NCBI RefSeq assembly: GCF_029892105.1
Contig: NZ_JARZAJ010000027.1
Location: 1-64,000, forward strand
Direction: 5' to 3'
DNA length: 64,000 nucleotides
DNA from: Kitasatospora sp. GP82
GTDB taxonomy: Bacteria; Actinomycetota; Actinomycetes; Streptomycetales; Streptomycetaceae
Shown: in pieces, positions 25,854 to 32,400 of the stretch
How the letters are laid out: each line of letters begins with the position of its first letter
Position numbering within the stretch: position 1 is the first letter of the stretch
Notes under the pieces: model-generated
What the model was told of the DNA's origin: nothing
Database searches by the model: none
What the model saw: only the letters and a program-made list of their open reading frames with translations
Program-made: the position numbers and the translations under genes

Positions 25854-26228
25854 ATGGCCTGGATCTACCTGCTCATCGCCTCCGTCTTCGAGGTGGTCTT
25901 CGCGCTCGCGACCAACGCCACCCACGGCTTCACCGTGCTGGGCCCGTCCCTGTTGACGGTCGGGGCCGCAGCCGGCGGGATCTTCTTCCTCAGCCAGGCG
26001 CTGCGGACGCTGGACGTCGGCGTCGGTTACACCGTGTGGACCGGCATCGGCTCGGTCGGCACCGTCGTCTTCGGCACCATCATCTTCCACGAGCCGCTCA
26101 ACGCCTGGAAGGTGCTCGCCTTCGTTCTGATCATCGGCGGCGTCCTCGGTCTCAAGATCTCCGACAAGCTCACCAAGGGCAAGGACTCCGAGCCGCAGGC
26201 CGAGCCGAAGTCCGTCATCACCGTCTGA
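25854..26228 (+). CDS. SMR-family exporter subunit, Gdx (guanidinium) type
   Basis: A 124-residue inner-membrane protein with four transmembrane helices and a charged C-terminal tail. Glu13 (SVFEVVF), the proton and substrate site of SMR proteins, is present. YTVWTGIGSVGTVVFG with Trp62 is the signature of the Gdx/SugE branch that exports guanidinium-like ions, not the Qac branch. A second SMR gene follows 32 bases later, which suggests a heterodimer as in YkkCD. The MarR gene is divergent. Confidence 0.85.
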   Translation: MAWIYLLIASVFEVVFALATNATHGFTVLGPSLLTVGAAAGGIFFLSQALRTLDVGVGYTVWTGIGSVGTVVFGTIIFHEPLNAWKVLAFVLIIGGVLGLKISDKLTKGKDSEPQAEPKSVITV

Positions 26229-26260
26229 TCCCCTCCCCGCATCCCCCAAGGAGCAACGTC

Positions 26261-26581
26261 ATGGCCTGGCTCTTCCTCTCGATCGCCATCGTCTTCGAGA
26301 TCGCCTTCGCGCTCGGCACCAACGCCACCCAGGGCTTCACCAAGCTGTGGCCGTCGGTGTTCACCCTGCTCGCCGCGTCCGGCGGGATCTTCACCCTCAG
26401 CCTGGCGCTGCGGACGCTGGACGTCAGTGTCGGCTACACCGTGTGGACCGGCATCGGCTCCATCGGCACGGTGATCTTCAGTGCCATCATCTTCAAGGAG
26501 AAGATCACCCCGGCCAAGCTGGCCTCCTTCGCGGCCATCATCGGCGGCGCCCTCATCCTCAAGCTCGCCGCCGGGGCATGA
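26261..26581 (+). CDS. SMR-family exporter subunit, Gdx type (partner)
   Basis: A 106-residue, four-helix protein similar to the preceding one over its whole length: both start MAW, keep Glu13 and Trp62, and have YTVWTGIGSIGTVIF. It lacks the C-terminal tail of its partner. Paired SMR proteins usually insert in opposite directions and work as a heterodimer. Its stop overlaps the start of the deaminase gene (ATGA), so all three are one coupled unit. CAAGGAG precedes the ATG. Confidence 0.87.
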   Translation: MAWLFLSIAIVFEIAFALGTNATQGFTKLWPSVFTLLAASGGIFTLSLALRTLDVSVGYTVWTGIGSIGTVIFSAIIFKEKITPAKLASFAAIIGGALILKLAAGA

Positions 26582-27066
26582 GCACCATGCCACTGCCCAG
26601 CCCCGAGTCGGAACTGTCCGACTACGTCCGCCAGGCCGTCGGGCTCTCCGTCGAGCACGTGGCACGCGGCGGAATCCCGTTCACCGCACTCGTGGTGAAC
26701 CGCGGCCAGGTGCTCGGCACCGGGGTCAACCGGGTACGCGAGGACCGTGACCCGACCGCCCACGCCGAGGTGGTCGCGATCCGCGAGGCGATCAAGCAGC
26801 ACGGTATGTACGTGGTCGCGGACTCCGTACTGGTGGCCTCCGGCGAACCCTGTGCGCTCTGCTACCTGACGGCCCTCTACTCGAACATCGGCCATGTGGT
26901 GTACGCGGCCGACCGCCAGCTGGCCGCCGCGGGCGGGTTCGACTACCGGCGCTCGTACGACATCTTCGCCACCGACCCGGTGAGCTGGCCGATGAAGGTC
27001 ACCTCGCTACCGGTGGAGGGGGCGCGCAAGCCCTTCGACGACTACCTGGCCCGCCACTCGCACTGA
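26578..27066 (+). CDS. Zinc-dependent deaminase, cytidine/guanine deaminase superfamily
   Basis: A 162-residue protein with the zinc site HAE (His62, Glu64) and PCALC (Cys92, Cys95), the pattern of the CDA superfamily (cytosine, guanine, dCMP and tRNA adenosine deaminases). Flanking sequence is closer to guanine deaminase/TadA-like members than to cytidine deaminase, but the substrate is not readable. It is translationally coupled to the SMR pair, so a nucleobase or an amidine/guanidine-like product may be the target. Confidence 0.78.
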   Translation: MSTMPLPSPESELSDYVRQAVGLSVEHVARGGIPFTALVVNRGQVLGTGVNRVREDRDPTAHAEVVAIREAIKQHGMYVVADSVLVASGEPCALCYLTALYSNIGHVVYAADRQLAAAGGFDYRRSYDIFATDPVSWPMKVTSLPVEGARKPFDDYLARHSH

Positions 27067-27108
27067 CCGGTCGGTCCTAACCGCCGCACTCCGAGAGGAG
27101 AACGACTC

Positions 27109-27747
27109 ATGACGACCACCATCAAGGTCTGGTCCGACTACGTCTGCCCGTACTGCCTGCTGGCCGAGGAGCCACTGCGCAAGGCCATCGAGGGTCTGGA
27201 CGTGGAGATCGAGTGGATGCCCTTCGAGCTCCGCCCCCACCCGGTGCCCACGCTGTACCCGGAGGGCGAGTACCTGCAGACCGTCTGGGCCCGGTCGGTC
27301 TACCCGATGGCCCGGCGGATGGACGTGCCCATCCGGCTGCCCGACATCTCCCCGCAGCCGTACACCCGACTGGCCTTCGAGGGCTACCAGTTCGCCGCCG
27401 CGCACGGAAAGGGCACGGAGTACACCCCGCGCCTGCTGCGGGCGTTCTTCCAGGAGAACCTGGACATCGGCGACATCGAGGTGCTGGTCCGGCTCGCCGG
27501 CGAACTTGGCCTTCCGGTCGAGGAGTTCAGGACGGCCCTGGAGGAGGGGACGTACACCGAGGCCCACCAGAAGGCGCTGCGGCTGGCCGAGGCCAACGAC
27601 ATCCACAGTGTCCCCACCCTGATCATCGGCGGCACCCAGCGGATCGAGGGGGTGGTCGACCCGGAACGGATCCGCCGGGCGATCGCGGCCGCCGAATCGG
27701 AGAGCCGGATCGAGTCGGGTACCGCCTGCGGCATCGACGGCTGCTGA
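27109..27747 (+). CDS. FrnE-like DsbA-family oxidoreductase
   Basis: A 212-residue thioredoxin-fold protein without a signal peptide. The active site is CPYC (Cys13, Cys16). The helical insert and the cis-Pro region SVPTLII fit the FrnE branch. Two additional cysteines near the C terminus (TACGIDGC) are as in several FrnE proteins. It is probably a cytosolic disulfide or glutathione-type isomerase; FrnE homologues occur in polyketide clusters. GAGAGGAG precedes the ATG. Confidence 0.83.
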   Translation: MTTTIKVWSDYVCPYCLLAEEPLRKAIEGLDVEIEWMPFELRPHPVPTLYPEGEYLQTVWARSVYPMARRMDVPIRLPDISPQPYTRLAFEGYQFAAAHGKGTEYTPRLLRAFFQENLDIGDIEVLVRLAGELGLPVEEFRTALEEGTYTEAHQKALRLAEANDIHSVPTLIIGGTQRIEGVVDPERIRRAIAAAESESRIESGTACGIDGC

Positions 27748-27804
27748 ACTCCCCACCGCCCTGCGCCGCTTCGCCCACCGCATGACGAAACGACGGGAAA
27801 GTCC

Positions 27805-28842
27805 TTGAGAACGGACACCGACCGCGCGAGCGCGCGCGGCCTCCGCTCCGAATTACGCGGTCTCGGCACCGACTACGCCGCCCCCGAGGGGCGGCACGTC
27901 CTCGGCGCGATGACCTTCGGCACGCGCTCCTTCGCCGCCCTCCACCCCGACGGCCACCCGGAGCTGGGAATCCGCACCGCCTCCCCCGGGTTCGACACCG
28001 TCCAGGAGGTATGGACCACCGACTCCCGCCCCGAGCACGGCACCGACCACGGACTGGCCTTCGCCCACGACGGCGAGTACCTCTACTGCATCGGCCACAT
28101 ACCGGAGTTCGGGGTCTACCAGCACCACTCCCGCTCAGCCTACGAGTCGGCCTTCCGGCTGATCGACGAGCTGGGCTACCCGCACATCTTCCGGATGTGG
28201 AACTTCGTCGGCGCGATCAACGGGAACAACGCCGAAGGAGTGGAGATCTACCGGGACTTCGTCGCCGGACGGGCCGAAGCCTTCGCCTCCTACGGCGACG
28301 GCACCGGCCGCATGCCCGCCGCCACCGGCATCGGAATGCACGGCACCGGCATCGGATTCGCGTTCCTGGCCTGCCGGAGCGGAGCCGTCCGGCACATCGA
28401 GAACCACCGGCAGACACCCGCCTACCACTACCCGCAGGAGTACGGGCCCAAGCCGCCGAGCTTCGCGCGCGCCACCCGCCTCCTGCCGGGCTCCGCCGAG
28501 GACCGTGGCACGCTCTTCGTGTCCGGCACGGCCAGCATCCTCGGCCACGAGACCGTCCACGCGGGTGATGTCGACCAGCAGTGCAAGGTGACCCTGGAGA
28601 ACATCGCGGAGCTCATCGGCTCGGCCAACCTCTCCCGCAGCGGCCTGGACCACGGCTACGAGCTGACGGACCTGGACTCCCTCAAGGTCTACGTACGCCA
28701 TCCGGAGCACCTGCCGATCGTCCGCGCCAAGTGCGCCGAGGCGTTCTCGGCCCGGGCCGGCATCGCCTATCTGCACGCCGATGTCTGCCGCTCCGACCTG
28801 CTGGTCGAGATCGAGGGCATCGTCCCCGACCCCACCTGGTGA
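27805..28842 (+). CDS. Chorismatase (FkbO/Hyg5 family)
   Basis: A 345-residue enzyme that hydrolyses chorismate. Family blocks are present: FRMWNFVGAING (129-140), GIGMHGTG, QTPAYHYPQEYGPKPPSF (203-220), VSGTASILGHETVHAGD (239-255) and ADVCRSDLLVEIEG (325-338). Glu335 is the expected catalytic base. Ala243 and Cys328 occupy positions that in the Hyg5 subfamily separate 3-hydroxybenzoate formation from the FkbO reaction, so 3-hydroxybenzoate is the favoured product; this rests on recalled structural work. Codon 17 is TTA (27853-27855). The start is probably TTG at 27805 with a weak ribosome site. Confidence 0.87.
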   Translation: MRTDTDRASARGLRSELRGLGTDYAAPEGRHVLGAMTFGTRSFAALHPDGHPELGIRTASPGFDTVQEVWTTDSRPEHGTDHGLAFAHDGEYLYCIGHIPEFGVYQHHSRSAYESAFRLIDELGYPHIFRMWNFVGAINGNNAEGVEIYRDFVAGRAEAFASYGDGTGRMPAATGIGMHGTGIGFAFLACRSGAVRHIENHRQTPAYHYPQEYGPKPPSFARATRLLPGSAEDRGTLFVSGTASILGHETVHAGDVDQQCKVTLENIAELIGSANLSRSGLDHGYELTDLDSLKVYVRHPEHLPIVRAKCAEAFSARAGIAYLHADVCRSDLLVEIEGIVPDPTW

Positions 28843-28930
28843 CCGCCGGACCGGACGACACCGTCCGGTCCGGCCCGGCGCCGACACAGTGCCGGACAAC
28901 ACCGCTTCACAGCTCGGGAATTGAGGAGTC

Positions 28931-29950
28931 ATGCCGCACCGCGCAGCCACCACGACCGACGGGCCGAGATTCGGCGTGGTACTCCCCGGCCGGGAGACAG
29001 TGATCGCACAGAACCACTACGCCCGGCATCTGGCCGGGCTGTCGGCACTCGCAGAGGAGTCGGGTTACGACTCGATCTGGGCCGGGGAGTCCCCGCTGGC
29101 CCGCTCACGGATGGACCCACTGCTCGCGCTGGCGGCGGCCTCCGCCGTCACCGCACGCGTGGAGCTGGGCACGGCCGTCCTGCTCCCGCTCCGCTCCCCC
29201 GTCCAGCTCGCCCATGAACTCGCCTGTCTCGACCGGCTCTCCGGTGGACGCCTGGTGGCCGGAGTCGGCGCGGGTTTCCGCTCCGCCGCCACCGAGGCCG
29301 AATTCACCGCCTACGGCGTGCCGTTCAAGGAGCGGGTCGGCCGGCTCGCCGAGACCGCCGAGATCTGCCGCCTGCTGTGGACCTCACAGGGCAAGCCGGT
29401 CTCCTACCGCGGCAAGTACCACAGGATCGACGACGTCGTGCTGCTCCCGGTACCCGAGCGGCCCGGCGGCCCGGCGCTCTGGCTGGCCGGTGCCACCGAC
29501 TTCGCGCTGCGCCGGGCCGGCACCGGCTACGCAGGCTGGATGCCGACCAGCACCACCGCGGCCGAGTTCGCGGAGGGCTGGACGAAGGTCCAGGAGGCCG
29601 CAGCCGAGGCGGGCCGCACCGCCGAGGAGGTGACCCCCGCGGTCTATCTGACGATCGCCGTCGACGAGGACGCCGAACGGGCCGAACGCACCCTCCAGGA
29701 CTTCGTCGGCTCGTACTACCGGCTGGACCTGCCCACCATGCGAACCACCCAGGGCATCTACGGCGGCACCGCCCGGCAGGTTGCCGAGTGGGTGCAGGGC
29801 TACCTCGACGCCGGCGCCCGCCACGTCGTGTTCCGGCTGGCAACCTCGGATCTGGGCGAGGAGAGCTACCGAGCCGCCATGCACCGGATCGCCGGGGAAC
29901 TGCTCCCGTCCCTGCGCCGGCCGCTGTCACAGCCCGTCGGTGTGGGATGA
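28931..29950 (+). CDS. Luciferase-like (LLM) flavin-dependent monooxygenase
   Basis: A 339-residue TIM-barrel protein of the bacterial luciferase superfamily, using reduced FMN or F420. Typical segments are RFGVVLPGRE, GYDSIWAGESP, VELGTAVLLPLRSPVQLAHE, LDRLSGGRLVAGVGAG and GTARQVAEWV. The substrate is unknown; a late oxidation of the product is a plausible role. GAGGAG precedes the ATG. Its stop overlaps the start of the MFS gene (ATGA). Confidence 0.85.
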   Translation: MPHRAATTTDGPRFGVVLPGRETVIAQNHYARHLAGLSALAEESGYDSIWAGESPLARSRMDPLLALAAASAVTARVELGTAVLLPLRSPVQLAHELACLDRLSGGRLVAGVGAGFRSAATEAEFTAYGVPFKERVGRLAETAEICRLLWTSQGKPVSYRGKYHRIDDVVLLPVPERPGGPALWLAGATDFALRRAGTGYAGWMPTSTTAAEFAEGWTKVQEAAAEAGRTAEEVTPAVYLTIAVDEDAERAERTLQDFVGSYYRLDLPTMRTTQGIYGGTARQVAEWVQGYLDAGARHVVFRLATSDLGEESYRAAMHRIAGELLPSLRRPLSQPVGVG

Positions 29951-31182
29951 CAACGGACAGCACCGTGGTCCCGGCCCCCAGCGGGGGCCGGGAGGCCGCC
30001 GCACGGGCACGCGTCTGGCTGACGGCCTGGCCGGTGACGGCGGTCTTCATCCTCTCCAACGTCCCCACTCCCCTCCTGGTGGTGTGGCGGCACCGGCTCG
30101 GCTTCTCCACCGGGACTCTGACGGTCGTCTTCGCCGCGTACATCGTCGGGCTGCTGGCCGCACTGGCGGTGGCAGGCGTCGCCTCCGACCGGATCGGCCG
30201 CAGGCCGGTGCTGATCCCCGCGCTGCTGCTGGCGGCCGTCGCCTGCGTGATCTACGCGACGGCGGCCAGCGTGGCGGCCCTGCTGGCCGCCCGCGTCCTG
30301 ACCGGGCTCGCGGTGGGCGCGATGGTGTCCGCCGGAATGGCAGCCGTGTCCGAGACTGCCGGGCCCACGCAGAAGAGGTTCGCCGCGCTGGTGGGCTCGG
30401 TGGCCATGGTGGTCGGTGTGGGTACCGGACCACTGCTCTCCGGGCTGGTGTCGGAGCTGCTGCCGTGGCCCACGGTGACGGTCTTCCTCATCGAACTCGC
30501 CTTCCTGGTCTCGGCCCTGGCCGTGGTGCTGCGCCTGCCACGGCGCAGCACAGGACCGGCCGCCGAGCTGCCCTGGGTGCGGCTGCCCTCCGTGCCCCGG
30601 GCCAACCGCCCCCATCTGCTGCTCGGCCTGGCCGTCTTCGCACCGGGCATGACCGGGACGTCGTTCGTACTCGCCATGGGCCCCTCGCTGCTGGCGGGGC
30701 TGCTCGGCACCACCGACCGCATCGTGGCCGGTGCCACGGCCTTCGTGATGTTCTGGACGGGCGCGGCGGTCCAGTTCGCGATGCGGCGCGGGCGGGTCCG
30801 TACCGTCCTGGTCACCGCCGGAGTCTGTACGGCGGCCGGGATGGCGGCGACCGTCGTCGCCGTGCTCGCCTCCTCGGTCGTGTCGCTGTTCGCCGCCGCC
30901 CTGCTGGCCGGCGCGGGGCAGGGGATGAGCCAGCTCGGCGGCCTCTCCCTGCTCGGCTCCGGTGTCGCCGCCGGCCGCCTGGCAGAGGCCAACGCAGCCC
31001 TCAACGTGGGCGGCTACCTCCCCGCCGGGGTACTCCCGGTCATCGTGGGCTATCTGAGCGACGGCATCGGCATGACCACGAGCACCACACTCTTCGGAGT
31101 GGTCATGGTGACCGCCGCCGTGATCGGCGCCGTATCAGTCGCCAACAGCCGCCATCGGGCGCTGACGGCCACGCACTCCTGA
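29947..31182 (+). CDS. MFS transporter
   Basis: A 411-residue membrane protein with 12 predicted helices. The loop motif between helices 2 and 3, GVASDRIGRRPVLI, is the MFS signature. Helix 5 carries GVGTGPLLSGLVSE, resembling drug:proton antiporters of 12-helix type. It is coupled to the monooxygenase gene, so it is likely the product exporter or self-resistance pump. Confidence 0.88.
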   Translation: MTTDSTVVPAPSGGREAAARARVWLTAWPVTAVFILSNVPTPLLVVWRHRLGFSTGTLTVVFAAYIVGLLAALAVAGVASDRIGRRPVLIPALLLAAVACVIYATAASVAALLAARVLTGLAVGAMVSAGMAAVSETAGPTQKRFAALVGSVAMVVGVGTGPLLSGLVSELLPWPTVTVFLIELAFLVSALAVVLRLPRRSTGPAAELPWVRLPSVPRANRPHLLLGLAVFAPGMTGTSFVLAMGPSLLAGLLGTTDRIVAGATAFVMFWTGAAVQFAMRRGRVRTVLVTAGVCTAAGMAATVVAVLASSVVSLFAAALLAGAGQGMSQLGGLSLLGSGVAAGRLAEANAALNVGGYLPAGVLPVIVGYLSDGIGMTTSTTLFGVVMVTAAVIGAVSVANSRHRALTATHS

Positions 31183-31530
31183 GGGCTCCCGCGCTCGGAC
31201 CGACGACCGACGACCAACGACCAACGAGCGACGACCAACGACCGACGACCGACCCTGCCCGGCGGGGGCCACGGGCGGCCACCCGACTCCGGGTCCGCCA
31301 CCACCCGTGGCCCCCGCTCCGGCCGGCCCCCAGAAGCGTCCCGAGGGAGCGCACTGCTTCGTGCGCGCCCGGCAATCGTCATGCCCCGGCCCCGCTCCCT
31401 CTTCGCACCGTCCCGCTCTGCTCACCCTCGCCACCAAGCCTGGTGGGCTGCCGACTTGCCCCATGACGGCGGACAGCCGATCCACCCAGGCTGCCAACCT
31501 GCTCCGGACAACCGACGTGAGGATGGAACG
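31183..31530 (+). other. Intergenic region between the MFS gene and the sigma factor
   Basis: About 350 bases with no credible gene. It opens with a short tandem repeat (31197-31255). The promoter of the sigma gene should lie in the remainder; I could not identify its boxes. Confidence 0.5.
31197..31255 (+). repeat. Short degenerate tandem repeat
   Basis: Units of seven bases, CGACCAA or CGACCGA and close variants, run for about 60 bases just after the MFS stop. It is not translated in any convincing frame. Confidence 0.8.
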
Positions 31531-32202
31531 ATGCCCGTACTCTCGGCTCCCTCGAAGCTGAAGCCCACCGCATCCCGGTGGGCACCGAAGCTCTCCAGAC
31601 GGTCAGCGCAGGACCTCGGACAACACTGGCCCCTGACCGTCCAGCAGGCGGACGCCCTCCGCCTCGACAAGAACAGCGCAGCGACAGAACCCCACGCGGC
31701 CGAGCGGGACAGCGTCCTGGTCGCACTCTTCGACCGGCACTTCCCCGGGCTGGTACGGCTCGCCACGGCCCTCGGCCTCGGCCAGGAGGAGGCCGAGGAC
31801 GTGGCCGCCGAGGCCTTCTGCCAACTGCACCGGCGTTGGAGCACCCTCCAGACTCCGGACTCGGCCTCCTGCTACCTCCGGAACACCGTGCTCAATCTCT
31901 CCCGTATGCGGCTGCGCCACCTGCGAGTTGTCGACCGACATGCGTTACGACACCCCGAACCGGCCGAGGAGAGCGTCTGCTCCGCCGAACTGTCCGTGAT
32001 CCAGCGGGACGACCGCCGCCGGGTTCTCACCGCCCTGCAGGCGCTGTCGGACCGTCAGCGACAGGCCCTGGTCCTGCGCTACTGGCACGGCCTCAAGGAA
32101 GCCGAGATCGCCGAGATCATGGGGATCTCCGTCGGGGCGGTCAAGTCCCACACCTCTCGAGGAATGTCGAAGCTGGCCCAGGTCATGAACCAGGCGGCGT
32201 AG
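31531..32202 (+). CDS. ECF-type RNA polymerase sigma factor
   Basis: A 223-residue sigma-70 factor with regions 2 and 4 only. Region 2 is DRHFPGLVRLATALGLGQEEAEDVAAEAF; region 4 is LSDRQRQALVLRYWHGLKEAEIAEIMGISVGAVKSHTSRG. It has a 55-residue N-terminal extension that is basic and unmatched. Codon 139 is TTA (31945-31947), which would link its translation to bldA. No anti-sigma gene is adjacent. Its position at the end of the biosynthetic region makes it a candidate pathway regulator. The ATG at 31531 has GAGGA upstream. Confidence 0.85.
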   Translation: MPVLSAPSKLKPTASRWAPKLSRRSAQDLGQHWPLTVQQADALRLDKNSAATEPHAAERDSVLVALFDRHFPGLVRLATALGLGQEEAEDVAAEAFCQLHRRWSTLQTPDSASCYLRNTVLNLSRMRLRHLRVVDRHALRHPEPAEESVCSAELSVIQRDDRRRVLTALQALSDRQRQALVLRYWHGLKEAEIAEIMGISVGAVKSHTSRGMSKLAQVMNQAA

Positions 32203-32222
32203 CCGGCCGGGCTTTTCGCCTC

Positions 32223-32393
32223 CCGACGGCAGTCGTCCTCCCGGAAGACAGCCGTCGGAACGCGGCACCCAGGAGGGCCTGGCCGGTGACTCTGCCGGCC
32301 AGGCCCTTGGACCCTCCGGCGATCGGGGGGTCCAGGACCGACCGGCAATGGGGAGCGCGGGTCAAGGAGCGGCGCTCCCTACTGCCGGTCGGT
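32223..32393. terminator. Cluster of hairpins between convergent genes
   Basis: Three stem-loops: CCGACGGC/GCCGTCGG at 32223-32258, an 11-base-pair stem GGGCCTGGCCGG/CCGGCCAGGCCC at 32275-32306, and a long two-part hairpin at 32337-32393 (outer ACCGACCGGCA/TGCCGGTCGGT, inner GGGAGCGC/GCGCTCCC). They separate the sigma factor from the condensin operon. Confidence 0.75.
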
Positions 32394-32400
32394 CTGAGGC

